Source: Helicobacter sp. 12S02634-8 (GTDB lineage: Bacteria; Campylobacterota; Campylobacteria; Campylobacterales; Helicobacteraceae). Taken from it: 64,000 nt of DNA. The stretch is taken from contig NZ_MLAP01000001.1 of assembly GCF_002272865.1 (NCBI RefSeq), forward strand, positions 186,001 through 250,000. Reading direction: 5' to 3'. The notes beneath the pieces were generated by a model. That model made no database searches. It was not told where the DNA came from and worked only from the letters and a program-made list of their open reading frames with translations. How positions within the stretch are numbered: position 1 is the first letter of the stretch; each line of letters opens with the position of its first letter. Positions 54,829-64,000 of the stretch are shown in pieces. Made by a program: the position numbers and the translations under genes.

Positions 54829-57390
54829 CTACAAGCTAAAATCCTCCATTTTATCAAAGTTCAAATATCGATAAACACTTTCTTTTTTGCCTTGAAGTTT
54901 CTCTGGGACAAGCTTCAAATATTCTTCTGTGCTAGGCAATCTCCCTAGCAATGCACACACAGCGCCAAGCTCAGCACTCCCCAAATAAACTTGCGCCCCT
55001 TTTCCCATGCGATTATCAAAATTCCTTGTAGAAGTCGAAAACACCACGGCATTATCACGCACACGGGCTTGATTCCCCATACACAAGCTGCACCCAGGGA
55101 TTTCCATTCTCGCCCCTGCAGCACCAAATATCGATAAATAGCCCTCTTTAGTGAGCTGCTTCTCGTCCATCTTTGTTGGTGGGGCGATCCAAACTCTAGC
55201 AGGCGACGCCCCTGCTCCCTTGACAATCTCGCCAAATGCCCTAAAATGCCCGATATTTGTCATACAACTCCCGATAAAAACTTCATCAATATGATGGGGT
55301 CGCTTGGGATTTTGCAAAATCTCACTCAAGGTCGCTACATCATCAGGATCATTGGGGCAAGCCAAAATCGGCTCCTTCACATCAGCCAAATCAATCTCAA
55401 TCACAGCTGCATACTCTGCATCCTTATCTGGCTGCAATAATGTGGGGTTTTTGATCCACTCACGCATTTTATCGGCTCGGCGCTTGAGGGTCTGCGCGTT
55501 TTCATAGCCATCTTGGATCATCTTTTCAATCAGCTCGATATTAGATTGCAAATATTCAATAATCGGCTCTTTATTCAACAAAATACTGCACGCTGCTGCA
55601 CTCCTCTCTGCGCTCGCATCACTGAGCTCAAAGGCTTGTTCGACTTTGATATCACCCAAGCCCTCAATCTCTAAAATACGCCCATTGAATACATTTTTCT
55701 TGCCCTTTTTCTCCACGCTCAAAAGCCCTTGCTTGATAGCATAATAAGGGATCGCATTGACCAAATCCCTCAAAGTAATGCCCGGATTCAAGCTCCCTTT
55801 AAAGCGCACCAACACAGATTCGGGCATATTCAAAGGCATCGCACCTGTCACAGCCGCAAAAGCCACTAGCCCACTCCCAGCAGGGAAGCTCAGACCTATG
55901 GGGAATCGCGTATGGCTATCTCCACCTGTCCCCAAAGTATCTGGCAAGCACATTCTATTGATCCAAGAGTGGATAATCCCATCTTTAGGTCGCAGTGCCA
56001 CCCCGCCCCTTGTTGTCATGAATTCAGGCAAAGTAGCCTGTAAGCTAATATCAGCTGGCTTGGGATAAGCAGCTGTATGGCAAAAGCTTTGCAAGACAAA
56101 ATCAGCGCTAAAACTCAAGCTTGCTAGCTCTTTGACCTCATCTCTAGTCATTGCCCCTGTAGTATCTTGACTCCCCACAGTCGTAGCCTTTGGCTCACAA
56201 TAACTCCCCGCTCTAATGCCCTCAACCCCGCAAGCTCTCCCTACGATCTTTTGTGCTAAAGTATAGCCCTTGCCTGTATCCTTGGGAACTTCAGGTTTGG
56301 CAAAGACTTCCGACTCGCCCAATCCTAAAAACTCCCTAGCTCGATTGGTTAATCCCCTGCCGATAATCAAAGAGATACGTCCCCCTGCACGCATTTCATC
56401 TACAATCGTCAAAGGCGTGAGTTTAAAAGAACTGACCTGCTTGCCATCGCACTTGATGATCCCCTCATAGGGATAAATATCAATCACATCGCCCTCTTTC
56501 AAGTCCTTGACATCAGCAATAATCGGCAATGCCCCGCTATCTTCACAAGTATTGAAAAATATCGGCGCGATCACCCCACCAATCACAACACCTCCACTTT
56601 TTTTATTGGGAACATAAGGAATCGGATGTCCAAAATGCCACATAATAGAATTACAAGCTGACTTCCTAGAGCTCCCTGTCCCCACGACATCGCCAACATA
56701 AGCAACAGGGATATTTTTTGATTTGATATTCTCAAGACGTTTTTCATAGTTTTCTATGCGACTTTTAAGCATTGCCTTAGCGTGCAAGGGAATATCACTG
56801 CGTGTGAAGGCATCAGATGCAGGGCTTAAGTCATCAGTATTGGTTTCTCCATCGATTTTAAGCACGCACATTTGTATCTTTTCAGGCAATGCTTCTCTGC
56901 TCAAAAACCACTCTGCATTTGCCCACGATGCAATCACTTCTTTTGCTAAAGGATTGCTAGCAGAGAGTTTGGCAACTACTTCAAAAGCGTCATAAACAAG
57001 CAAAGTATGCTTGAGCGCATTGGCTGCTTCTTGGGCGATGGAGGAGTCTTGATGTTTGATGCCCTCTATCAGATAGCCCACATTATAGCCCCCTAGCATA
57101 GTTCCTAGGTATTTGATCGCTTCTAATGCCGAAAAATCAGCACATTTCAATTCTCCTTGAGAGATTTTCCCCAAAAACTCTGCCTTGACCTTCGCCCCCT
57201 CATCGACCCCAGGGCTCACTCGATGGATCAAAAGCTCCTTAGCAAACTCCCTATCACTTTTAGAGCAGGCTGTATCTGTTAAGATCTTGATGACTTCTTG
57301 CACTTGACTCGCATTTAATGGGAGTGGGGGGACACCCTCTTGCTTCCTTGTTTCTTGCACACGTTTGTATTCACTGATAAACTCTTGCAT
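54829..57390 (-). CDS. acnB: Aconitate hydratase B
   Basis: AcnB interconverts citrate and isocitrate and can bind mRNA when its iron-sulfur cluster is lost. The 853 residues have the AcnB-specific N-terminal HEAT-like domain ([31 protein letters not shown]), the swivel domain ([48 protein letters not shown]) and the catalytic domain. Cluster cysteines are in [30 protein letters not shown] and [14 protein letters not shown] at 57390 follows AAGGAG by six bases; the GTG one codon earlier is less likely. It is a single-gene unit. Two ATCGAT palindromes lie in the region before it. Confidence 0.96.
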   Translation of the reverse strand: MQEFISEYKRVQETRKQEGVPPLPLNASQVQEVIKILTDTACSKSDREFAKELLIHRVSPGVDEGAKVKAEFLGKISQGELKCADFSALEAIKYLGTMLGGYNVGYLIEGIKHQDSSIAQEAANALKHTLLVYDAFEVVAKLSASNPLAKEVIASWANAEWFLSREALPEKIQMCVLKIDGETNTDDLSPASDAFTRSDIPLHAKAMLKSRIENYEKRLENIKSKNIPVAYVGDVVGTGSSRKSACNSIMWHFGHPIPYVPNKKSGGVVIGGVIAPIFFNTCEDSGALPIIADVKDLKEGDVIDIYPYEGIIKCDGKQVSSFKLTPLTIVDEMRAGGRISLIIGRGLTNRAREFLGLGESEVFAKPEVPKDTGKGYTLAQKIVGRACGVEGIRAGSYCEPKATTVGSQDTTGAMTRDEVKELASLSFSADFVLQSFCHTAAYPKPADISLQATLPEFMTTRGGVALRPKDGIIHSWINRMCLPDTLGTGGDSHTRFPIGLSFPAGSGLVAFAAVTGAMPLNMPESVLVRFKGSLNPGITLRDLVNAIPYYAIKQGLLSVEKKGKKNVFNGRILEIEGLGDIKVEQAFELSDASAERSAAACSILLNKEPIIEYLQSNIELIEKMIQDGYENAQTLKRRADKMREWIKNPTLLQPDKDAEYAAVIEIDLADVKEPILACPNDPDDVATLSEILQNPKRPHHIDEVFIGSCMTNIGHFRAFGEIVKGAGASPARVWIAPPTKMDEKQLTKEGYLSIFGAAGARMEIPGCSLCMGNQARVRDNAVVFSTSTRNFDNRMGKGAQVYLGSAELGAVCALLGRLPSTEEYLKLVPEKLQGKKESVYRYLNFDKMEDFSL

Positions 57391-57413
57391 CACAATCTCC
57401 TTAGGTAGTTTGG

Positions 57414-57434
57414 ATCGATATTCTGCCTATCGAT
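57414..57434 (-). promoter_or_regulatory. Paired ATCGAT palindromes in the acnB leader
   Basis: ATCGAT occurs at 57414-57419 and 57429-57434, extended to TATCGAT as a direct repeat on the minus strand, with centres 15 bases apart. They lie between a TATTAT/TATATA -10-like stretch (about 57450-57458) and the ribosome site of acnB. A regulator-binding role is possible; no known operator is matched. Confidence 0.3.
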
Positions 57435-57604
57435 AATCATTACAGAGTATATAATATTCAAACTTAGCTTAACAATAAAGCAATTACCACCAACTGATTG
57501 TGGTCGCTATGTGTCAAATTGTTACATTTCCCCCACCATTTAAACACCACACACTCCCCCACTCTTCAGACCCCACCTCAAAATACCACATCTCCCCAAA
57601 AGCC

Positions 57605-59539
57605 CTATCCCAATAGCTCTTGGGCTTTTTCTTCGAGTGCAAAATATCTTGCTACATCTTCTTCTAGCTTATCTTTTGCTTCTTGTAGTTCTAATGCCAT
57701 CTGCGTAATCTTGCTATTTTCATAGCGACTCACATCACTCAAAGCTGCTTCCAAATCTGAAATATGCTGCTCTAAGCGCTCAATAGCCAAGGGCAAATGC
57801 TCCAACTCTTGGGCTTCTTTGTAGCTGAGTTTTGTGGGCTTTTTTTGTCTGGGCGTGGGTATGGGCGTGGATTTGAGTTCTTTTTGTATATTTTCATACT
57901 CGCTCAGTTCTTTTTGCATATCAAGATATTCACTATAATCTGTATAAATCTCCTCACACAGCCCATCACCCCTAAACACCAAGAGTTTATGGGCAATTTT
58001 ATCGACAAAATACCGATCGTGGCTCACAAAAAGGATTGCACCCTCAAAGTTTTGGAGATATTCTTCTAAAATATTGATGGTTGCAATATCTAAATCATTA
58101 GTGGGTTCATCTAAAATCAAGCAGTCATATTTTCTTGTAAATAAAAGCGCTAATGCGACTCTGTTTTTCTCCCCACCACTCAAATAAGAGATTTTTTTAT
58201 CCAAAAATTCTTTAGGGAATAAAAAATTCTTCAGATACCCAAATACATGCATACTCTTATTGCCCACTTCGATATGATCCCCACCATTGGGGCAAAATAT
58301 CTCAAGGAGATTTTTATCCTCATCAAGCATTGCTCTATGCTGGTCAAAATACCCAATACGCATATCCCCGCGTTTGAGTGTGCCACTATCGGGCTTGAGA
58401 TGACCCAAAAGTATCTTGAGTAAGGTCGATTTCCCACTGCCATTTTTACCCACAATCGCGATTTTATCTTTTTGCAAGACCCTCAAAGTAAGATTTTTAA
58501 TCAAAACCTTATCCCCTAGTGCTTTTGTGATATTTTCACACTCAAAAAGCATTTTTCTAGCATTGACCCCCTCCTCGCGATTGAAATGTTGCTTCTCTCG
58601 CTGGAGTTCTAGGCGCATTTTAGAGATAATGCTAGGATTGCTCTTTGCCATTTGACGCATTTGCAGCACCCTAGCTTTGCGCCCCTCATTGCGCTTTCGC
58701 CTTGCTTGCACACCTCTTTGCAGCCACTCTTCCTCGCTTTTTAAGAGCTTGAGTAGATGTTCGTGTTCTTTGGATAAGCGCTGATAGATTTCTTCTTTTT
58801 TCTGCAAATAATTGCGATACCCTCCCTCAAAGCTTGTGAGCTTCCCTCCATCGACTTCTACAACTCGGTGGGCTAAACTCTCGATAAAATACCGATCGTG
58901 GCTGATAAAAACCACACTGCACTCAAGAGAGCCAATCATCTCTTCTAAAAACTCCACACTCTGGACATCTAAATGGTTGGTCGGCTCATCGAGTATGAGT
59001 ATATCAGCTTGTTTTAATAGCAATCCTGCAAGTGCCAAACGCTTCTGCTCGCCCCCACTTAAGGTATTTGCTAGCCTATCGGCCACATCAAGCATATCAA
59101 AACGCAATAAAATCTCTTCAACTTTACCACTCAAATCCCACGCCCGATGCTCCTCGATAAATCCCATCAGCTGCCCTTGCTCTTCTAGGAGGGCTGCAGG
59201 CTGAGAGTGGTCTTTGAGCTCAAGATTGATAGCTTCTAGCCTTTTGTGTGCATTTTTTAGCTCACTCAAACTCTCCTCACACACCTCCCTCACGCTCATG
59301 AGAGGTTCAAACACAGGATTTTGTGCCAGACTTAAAATCTTAAGATTATTTTGAGTGATCCTCTCGCCCACATCTTGTTCTATCTGGCCTGTAAGGATCT
59401 GGACTAAGGTCGTTTTCCCGCTGCCATTTTTACCCACAATCGCGATTTTCTCGCCCTTGCAGATAGAAAAATTCACATCTTTTAAGATCACTTTATAATC
59501 ATACTGCTTGCTGATATTGAGCAAACTCACTAATGCCAT
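57605..59539 (-). CDS. ABC-F family ATPase (Uup/EttA-like)
   Basis: A duplicated ATPase without transmembrane segments, of the ABC-F family that acts on ribosomes or DNA branch structures. The 644 residues contain two ABC modules: Walker A GKNGSGKTTLVQIL and GKNGSGKSTLLKIL, signatures LSGGEQKRLALAGLL and LSGGEKNRVALALL, and Walker B ILILDEPTNHLD and CLILDEPTNDLD. The P-site linker (about 240-320) is rich in Arg/Lys/Glu. A C-terminal coiled coil (LEHLPLAIERLEQHISDLEAAL) fits Uup rather than EttA. ATG at 59539 follows AAGGGAAATC; an upstream in-frame ATG at 59581 lies within the promoter. Confidence 0.93.
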   Translation of the reverse strand: MALVSLLNISKQYDYKVILKDVNFSICKGEKIAIVGKNGSGKTTLVQILTGQIEQDVGERITQNNLKILSLAQNPVFEPLMSVREVCEESLSELKNAHKRLEAINLELKDHSQPAALLEEQGQLMGFIEEHRAWDLSGKVEEILLRFDMLDVADRLANTLSGGEQKRLALAGLLLKQADILILDEPTNHLDVQSVEFLEEMIGSLECSVVFISHDRYFIESLAHRVVEVDGGKLTSFEGGYRNYLQKKEEIYQRLSKEHEHLLKLLKSEEEWLQRGVQARRKRNEGRKARVLQMRQMAKSNPSIISKMRLELQREKQHFNREEGVNARKMLFECENITKALGDKVLIKNLTLRVLQKDKIAIVGKNGSGKSTLLKILLGHLKPDSGTLKRGDMRIGYFDQHRAMLDEDKNLLEIFCPNGGDHIEVGNKSMHVFGYLKNFLFPKEFLDKKISYLSGGEKNRVALALLFTRKYDCLILDEPTNDLDIATINILEEYLQNFEGAILFVSHDRYFVDKIAHKLLVFRGDGLCEEIYTDYSEYLDMQKELSEYENIQKELKSTPIPTPRQKKPTKLSYKEAQELEHLPLAIERLEQHISDLEAALSDVSRYENSKITQMALELQEAKDKLEEDVARYFALEEKAQELLG

Positions 59540-59564
59540 GATTTCCCTTGATTTGATATAGGCA

Positions 59565-59570
59565 ATTATA
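59565..59570 (-). promoter_or_regulatory. Putative -10 box of the ABC-F gene
   Basis: TATAAT on the minus strand is 25 bases before the preferred ATG at 59539 and overlaps the alternative longer frame, which argues for the shorter start. Confidence 0.5.
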
Positions 59571-59673
59571 CTAAAATCCAAAATGTGATGGTAGTTACTA
59601 AAATTTTATATTTTTGTGCGATCATTGTAAAATTTTAGTTAAAGTTTTCTCACCCATTCCCAAGGGAGCTTAT

Positions 59674-60357
59674 ATGCGTTTTGGAAAAATAGAATACATC
59701 AATCTCTTGCCCTTTGATGTCTTTATCAAGGCTTATCCTGCCACTTCTGGATTCAAGAAATTTTTACAACTCAAAAAGTCCTATCCTGCTAGATTGAATA
59801 AAGATTTTTTATTCCAAAGGATCGATGCAGGCTTTATCTCTTCTATCGCAGGCTATTCTTCAGCCCGCAAGCATAAAGCCACGAACTCAGCTATCATCGC
59901 TAAAGGAAGTGTATGGAGTGTGATGGTTATCCCTGCCCCACAAGCACAAGACTACCAATCAGCCACTTCTAACGCCCTTTGCAAGGTCTTAGGGCTTCAA
60001 GGCGAAGTGCTCATTGGCGATCGTGCACTTGCTTATCGCTATCTTGGTGGGGCACATACTGATATGGGCGAAGTTTGGTATGCAAAGACACATTTGCCCT
60101 TTGTCTTTGGCCGATTTTGTTTCAATACACACAGGGATTTTTACCAAAAAATCTCCACACACTTCAATCAAAAACCAATCAAAATCCCCCATTACATCTT
60201 AATGCAATATGCCCAAAAAACCTCCATCTCCAAGCAATATATCCTTGAATACCTCAAACATATTTACTACAAAATGGGACCTAAAGAAAAATTAGGACTC
60301 CAGCGATTCTACCACGCACTATTACTCAAAAAAATCAAAAAGCCCGCTCGCTTCTAG
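59674..60357 (+). CDS. mqnA: Chorismate dehydratase MqnA (futalosine pathway)
   Basis: MqnA converts chorismate to 3-enolpyruvyl-benzoate, the first step of menaquinone synthesis by the futalosine route used by Helicobacter and Campylobacter. The protein of about 227 residues begins MRFGKIEYINLLPFDVFIKAY and has the ligand-binding DAGFISSIAGYSSARKH, SVWSVMVIP, VLIGDRALAYRYLG and WYAKTHLPFVFGRFC. It belongs to the periplasmic-binding-protein-like MqnA fold. ATG at 59674 is chosen because AAGGGAG lies five bases upstream. The stop overlaps the convergent membrane protein gene at a shared CTAG. Confidence 0.92.
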   Translation: MRFGKIEYINLLPFDVFIKAYPATSGFKKFLQLKKSYPARLNKDFLFQRIDAGFISSIAGYSSARKHKATNSAIIAKGSVWSVMVIPAPQAQDYQSATSNALCKVLGLQGEVLIGDRALAYRYLGGAHTDMGEVWYAKTHLPFVFGRFCFNTHRDFYQKISTHFNQKPIKIPHYILMQYAQKTSISKQYILEYLKHIYYKMGPKEKLGLQRFYHALLLKKIKKPARF

Positions 60358-61196
60358 TGCCTAAAACTCGCATACATCCACTCCCCACACCAGCCCAAAA
60401 ACGCGAGCACATAAAATGCCAAACGCATGTGATAATAATCTTGGGCTTGGGCTAAGATATTAGAGCAAAACAAGCACACAAGCACACCTAAAATCAAAAA
60501 CAACATATTTGCATACTCATAAAATCCAAAAAACTCCTTATGCAGCAAAAAAACGCGTATCAGCAGCACAAATGCCAGACAAAACAGAAAAAAATCAAGA
60601 TAAAGCCACGCATTGCCCTTGTCATAATAAGCCTGAAGCCCTGAAGCAAATAGCGCGATGATACAGACATTGATAGAAGGGCAGAACATATCTAGATATT
60701 TCCCTAGCTTATGCTTTGTGTCTAGTTGATAGCCAAACCCCCATAAACCCAATGGCACAAACAGAAAAAAAATATAAAAAAACCCCGAAATCACAATAGA
60801 AGAAAAATTCACCCTAACCAAATCCCAAAAAGACAAATCCATCAAATTCTCTTGATGTCCCAAGCCTAGCAAAGGTGAATCCAGTGTTTCTAGCATTGTG
60901 AGCCGTAAAATCAAAACAAAAATCAAAACAATACAAACCCCCATCGCTATGAGTCTATGGACAAGCACATCTTGACGTGCATAAGACGCCCCCACCACAT
61001 ACCCCAACGCAAGCAGCACACCACAAAAACAAAAAAAACTAATCAGCCCATCATACACCCTGCCCTCATCGGTTAAAATCAAAAATAATTGAGAAAAAGT
61101 ATTGCTAAATTGTGAAACCAAAAGTGTCAAAACGCTAAAAACAAAGAGCAAAAAAAAGACAGAAGAAAAAATAACTTTATACACATCAGGCCGCAT
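60354..61196 (-). CDS. Polytopic membrane protein next to amiA
   Basis: The family is not recognised. The protein of about 280 residues has seven or eight hydrophobic spans, among them VIFSSVFFLLFVFSVLTLLV, LISFFCFCGVLLALGYVVG, LIAMGVCIVLIFVLIL, IVISGFFYIFFLFVPLG, SINVCIIALFASGL, FLFCLAFVLLIRVFLL and YANMLFLILGVLVCLF. ATG at 61196 follows AAGGA by five bases; a TTG at 61211 would overlap the amiA stop and lacks a ribosome site. It is co-transcribed with amiA, which hints at a role in the cell envelope. Confidence 0.8.
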   Translation of the reverse strand: MRPDVYKVIFSSVFFLLFVFSVLTLLVSQFSNTFSQLFLILTDEGRVYDGLISFFCFCGVLLALGYVVGASYARQDVLVHRLIAMGVCIVLIFVLILRLTMLETLDSPLLGLGHQENLMDLSFWDLVRVNFSSIVISGFFYIFFLFVPLGLWGFGYQLDTKHKLGKYLDMFCPSINVCIIALFASGLQAYYDKGNAWLYLDFFLFCLAFVLLIRVFLLHKEFFGFYEYANMLFLILGVLVCLFCSNILAQAQDYYHMRLAFYVLAFLGWCGEWMYASFRH

Positions 61197-61207
61197 GCAA
61201 TTCCTTA

Positions 61208-62596
61208 TCAATAGTTTTTGGCAAAATAACCATCAATCCCATCAGCTATCCCTTTTGCCAAAAATCTCTGATAGCGCTTATCATCGATCCTGCGCGCTTC
61301 AATGGGATTGGAATTATAGCCTATCTCAATCAAAACTGAGGGCATCAACGCCCCTGCCAACACCCAAAAAGGCCCCTCCCGCACACCCCCATCAACAATA
61401 CCTTGATATGATTTACGGAGTTCGCGCAAAATCCCAAATTGTATATCAATGGCTAGTTTATTAGAAGCGATGAGTCGATGGGAGTTTAAAGAATTTAGAA
61501 AAGAAAATTTAGAAAAATAATTCATGATATCAATATCGTCTTTATTTTCTAGTTCAGCGACTTTCCTAGCTCGCTCGCTCCGCGCTGTAGAGAGAAAATA
61601 AGTTTCGACCCCTTGAGGGCTATCATTAGAGGTTTTAGGCACAGAATTAGCGTGGATAGAAACAAACAAATCTGCATTTTTTGCATTGGCAAACTCCGTG
61701 CGCTCTTTGAGATTGATATAAACATCTTTATCGCGCGTCATATAGACAATATAGCCCCTTTTTTTAAGCTCTTGGGCTAAAAACTTTGAAACACTCAAAA
61801 CAATCACTTTTTCACACACCTTACTCACTCCCATCGCCCCACAATCCTTGCCCCCATGGCCGGGATCGATCACGATTTTATATTTTTTGTGCTTTTGGGG
61901 GGCTTGTGAGGGGAGAGATTTTGTAGAGGTTTGAGGGAGTGTTTTAGACACAGCAGAGCTTTGGGATTTTTTATTGGCAAGATTTTGAGAGACTTGTGCA
62001 GAAGAGGTTTTGGATTTAAAGGCCCCTTCTTTGGCTTTGGGAGCTGCCTTTGAGGCCGTATGGGCTTTGGAGGGGGCTTGGCTTGCTTGTTTTGTTTGGC
62101 TTGTTTGCTTGGCTTGTTTTGATGGGGGGGGAGGGGTAATGTGTGCTGGAGGGCTTTTAGATGTGGATTTGATGGCGCTAGTTTTTGGCTTGACTTCAGT
62201 TTTAGCCCTAACTTCAGTTTTTGGCTTAATTTTGGGCTCGGGGAGTTTGTCGATGATACTGATATATAGATGTTTTTCGACAATACGCGTCTGATAAGTG
62301 CTATCTTTGCTAGTTTTGATGACAACACGCACGATTTGGGGAGTATTTTGGGCGATAGAAACTTGTGTTTGATTGGAAAAACGATAGTCTTTTTTGGGGA
62401 TAGTAAGCACTGCTTGTATATCCAAAAAGCTCCTAAAATCCTTAAGGCTATGTTCTTTAAAGGATAGTTTTGAAATATCTTGATTGAAGCTAATCCGAAC
62501 ACTGCTTGTGCCAAAGGGAATAATCTGAAGAATTTTCAAACCAGAACCAAAGCTAAATCCCAATAAAACAAAACACAACATCAGGATAGAGCGCAC
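61208..62596 (-). CDS. amiA: N-acetylmuramoyl-L-alanine amidase AmiA
   Basis: AmiA splits the amide bond between muramic acid and the stem peptide during septum cleavage; in H. pylori it is needed for daughter cell separation and the coccoid transition. The 462 residues have a signal peptide (1-18), an AMIN-like targeting domain (FGTSSVRISFNQDISKLSF to about 105), and a low-complexity Lys/Ser/Ala/Pro/Gln linker of about 115 residues. The Amidase_3 domain carries zinc ligands in IDPGHGGKDCGAMG and VSIHANSVP and a late VLIEIGYNSN. GTG at 62596 follows AGGAG by five bases. It lies four bases after the nitronate monooxygenase gene. Confidence 0.95.
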   Translation of the reverse strand: MRSILMLCFVLLGFSFGSGLKILQIIPFGTSSVRISFNQDISKLSFKEHSLKDFRSFLDIQAVLTIPKKDYRFSNQTQVSIAQNTPQIVRVVIKTSKDSTYQTRIVEKHLYISIIDKLPEPKIKPKTEVRAKTEVKPKTSAIKSTSKSPPAHITPPPPSKQAKQTSQTKQASQAPSKAHTASKAAPKAKEGAFKSKTSSAQVSQNLANKKSQSSAVSKTLPQTSTKSLPSQAPQKHKKYKIVIDPGHGGKDCGAMGVSKVCEKVIVLSVSKFLAQELKKRGYIVYMTRDKDVYINLKERTEFANAKNADLFVSIHANSVPKTSNDSPQGVETYFLSTARSERARKVAELENKDDIDIMNYFSKFSFLNSLNSHRLIASNKLAIDIQFGILRELRKSYQGIVDGGVREGPFWVLAGALMPSVLIEIGYNSNPIEARRIDDKRYQRFLAKGIADGIDGYFAKNY

Positions 62597-62600
62597 ACGA

Positions 62601-63692
62601 TCACTCCTGTGTCAGTTCGTGAATCAACTCTTTTACGCTCACTATTTTTTCTATCCTATAGCCATTAGCCCCACTGAAATAAAGCCCCTCGCTCTTATCG
62701 CCCATATGCCCCTTGCCTAAACTATCGGCGATACAATACCCCACTGCCTTGGCTTCTATACCCCGATGGCAAGGAGAAACACAATTGCTGATACATTTGA
62801 TCTTGGGCGCTGTGCCCTCTTCAATCCGTTTCAAAACACCGATATTGATCGCCCTAGCAGGATAGCCCACAGGGGATTTGACTAGCTTGATGTCTTCTTT
62901 TTTGACATGGGGTAAAATCTCTGCATAAGCCTTGGCATCACATTCTTTTGTGCCTAAAAATCGCGTCCCCATCTGCACCCCACTAGCCCCAAGCGCTAGC
63001 ATTTTATCAATATCATTGCGATCCCATATCCCCCCTGCAGCAATCACGGGGATATTGCCCCATTTTTGGGCTTCTTGAGCGATTTGGGGGACGAGATTTT
63101 CTAACTGAAATTCTTCTTTGAAACAATCTTCATATTTAAAGCCCTGATGTCCTCCGCTCAAAGGCCCCTCGACAATCACAGCATCTGGAAGCCTCTGATA
63201 GCGCTCCTCCCAACGTTTGCAAATAATACGCAAGGCCTTGACAGAAGAAACAATCGGCACCAATGCCACTTCAGGGAAATTTTTTGTAAATTCTGGCATA
63301 TTTGTAGGCAGACCTGCGCCTGTTACGATGATATTCGCCCCTGCTTCACAAGCATCTCTAACCACTCTGCCATATTCATTGATTGCATACAAAATATTTG
63401 CACCCAACGGATTAGCGCCACAAATTTTTCTAGCATTTTTAAAAATCTCAATCAAAGCTTGCTTGGAATAAAAATTGATCGCTTCAAAGGGCTTAGAAGA
63501 AACGATTTTCTCAACAAAGTGCATTTTTTTATAATACCCCGTTCCCACTGCACTGATAATACCCAAAGCTCCCTCTTTAGATACATTTCCAGCAAGCTCA
63601 TCCCAGCTAATCCCCACGCCCATTCCTCCTTGGAATATGGGGTATTTGATTGTGTGTTTCCCGATCTTTAGTGATTTCAGCTTTATGTTCAT
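62601..63692 (-). CDS. Nitronate monooxygenase / 2-nitropropane dioxygenase family
   Basis: A 363-residue FMN TIM-barrel enzyme. It starts YPIFQGGMGVGISWDELAGNVSKEGALGIISAVG and has VIVEGPLSGGHQGF with the catalytic His, IPVIAAGGIWDRNDIDKMLALGASGVQMGTRFL for FMN binding, and CVSPCHRGI with conserved cysteines. Family members oxidise alkyl nitronates or, in FabK-like branches, reduce enoyl-ACP; the class I nitronate form is favoured by the motifs. It is followed by amiA and preceded by tyrS at 18 bases. Confidence 0.9.
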   Translation of the reverse strand: MNIKLKSLKIGKHTIKYPIFQGGMGVGISWDELAGNVSKEGALGIISAVGTGYYKKMHFVEKIVSSKPFEAINFYSKQALIEIFKNARKICGANPLGANILYAINEYGRVVRDACEAGANIIVTGAGLPTNMPEFTKNFPEVALVPIVSSVKALRIICKRWEERYQRLPDAVIVEGPLSGGHQGFKYEDCFKEEFQLENLVPQIAQEAQKWGNIPVIAAGGIWDRNDIDKMLALGASGVQMGTRFLGTKECDAKAYAEILPHVKKEDIKLVKSPVGYPARAINIGVLKRIEEGTAPKIKCISNCVSPCHRGIEAKAVGYCIADSLGKGHMGDKSEGLYFSGANGYRIEKIVSVKELIHELTQE

Positions 63693-63710
63693 CGATAATT
63701 TTCCCTTAAA

Positions 63711-64000
63711 TTATTTAATTATTGCTTTTATAAATTTTCTCTTTCCTATTTGCAACACATAACTTCCTGATTCAAATCTATAATTTTCATCTATAATTTT
63801 TTGCTTATCTATTTTTACCCCCCCTCCTTGGATATCTCGCCTTGCTTGAGAAGTCGAGGAGCAAAGCCCTGCAAGCTTGAGCAACTCACAAATCCAAATA
63901 CCACTCTGAAACTCCATTTCAGGGATATCTGATGGGGTATCATCTTTTGAAAAGACAGCATCAAACTCTCTTTTTGCTTCATGGGCCAAAGGCAAGCTAT
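63711..64000 (-). CDS. tyrS: Tyrosyl-tRNA synthetase, C-terminal part (cut by the right edge)
   Basis: The visible residues end the protein: a helical segment LAHEAKREFDAVFSKDDTP and then the S4 RNA-binding domain (ICELLKLAGLCSSTSQARRDIQGGGVKIDKQKI, SYVLQIGKRKFIKAII). These match the C-terminus of bacterial TyrS. The frame is open to base 64000, and the HIGH and KMSKS parts are outside the window. Its order before the nitronate monooxygenase and amiA genes agrees with H. pylori. Confidence 0.92.
   Translation of the reverse strand, partial: SLPLAHEAKREFDAVFSKDDTPSDIPEMEFQSGIWICELLKLAGLCSSTSQARRDIQGGGVKIDKQKIIDENYRFESGSYVLQIGKRKFIKAIIK

Noticed and set aside
61870-62514. A 214-codon frame on the minus strand overlapping amiA
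   Set aside because: It lies in another frame over the low-complexity linker of amiA; Lys/Pro/Leu-rich composition follows from the repetitive DNA, and there is no ribosome site or family match.

Overview
The window looks like chromosomal core DNA of a non-pylori Helicobacter (Campylobacterota). The flagellin matches Helicobacter FlaB almost throughout. Other lineage markers are BioV, Csd3/HdpA, MqnA of the futalosine menaquinone route, an epsilonproteobacterial FlgM and a flaB-linked Maf (DUF115) gene. Several gene orders agree with what I remember of H. pylori: radical SAM-topA-flaB-maf, tgt/COG3400-aroB-mscS-mtaB-ftsH-like, csd3-Nudix-pgbA-glcD, and amiA-nitronate monooxygenase-tyrS. I could not run a database search. 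A PycB-type carboxylase subunit and a dynamin-like pair set it apart from H. pylori as I know it. There are no insertion sequences, phage genes, CRISPR arrays or rRNA; the only RNA gene found is tRNA-Val(GAC).

Layout. 1-5.3 kb: aguA-hypF (minus; hypF runs off the left edge), tsaD (plus), and a secreted degenerate trypsin-like protein (minus). 5.4-11.2 kb (plus): a cyclophilin, then a compact operon of two dynamin-like GTPases, a 31-codon single-membrane-span microprotein and a DUF455 ferritin-like protein. 11.3-15.5 kb: a DMT exporter, pycB, yaaA and a DUF4149 membrane protein. 15.7-19.4 kb (minus): ribA-moeA-moaD-moaE-mobB-mogA, a riboflavin/molybdenum-cofactor operon. 19.5-24.4 kb (minus): tRNA-Val, plsC, a BatD/SH3 protein, purQ-purS-purC and ctpA. 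24.6-28.8 kb (plus): clpB and a purine permease, separated by a G9 tract. 28.8-35.7 kb: radical SAM and topA (minus), flaB and maf (plus). 35.6-40.1 kb (minus): csd3-Nudix-pgbA-glcD-ogt. 40.2-43.7 kb (plus): a small membrane protein, flgM-flgN-flgK and a TIGR02757 protein. 43.8-51.4 kb (minus): COG3400-aroB-mscS-mtaB-ftsH-like-bioV. 51.4-54.6 kb: tgt (plus), then a Crp-like regulator and a NarX/PilJ-type sensor (minus). 54.8-64 kb: acnB, an ABC-F ATPase, mqnA (plus), a membrane protein, amiA, a nitronate monooxygenase and the end of tyrS.

Genes are packed tightly, with many 1-14 bp overlaps and frequent GTG or TTG starts that carry good Shine-Dalgarno sequences. No gene-free stretch exceeds 300 bp. 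Recognisable promoters are sigma54 for flaB, sigma28 for flgM, and a perfect TTGACA-N17-TATAAT overlapping a HAIR-like element before clpB.

The most unusual points are: a microprotein coupled to the dynamin-like pair, whose second member has lost key G motifs; a MoaD with ten residues beyond its Gly-Gly tail; an FtsH paralogue without the HEXXH protease site; a nitrate-sensor-type receptor with no output domain next to a Crp regulator; and a secreted trypsin-like fold without an evident catalytic serine.
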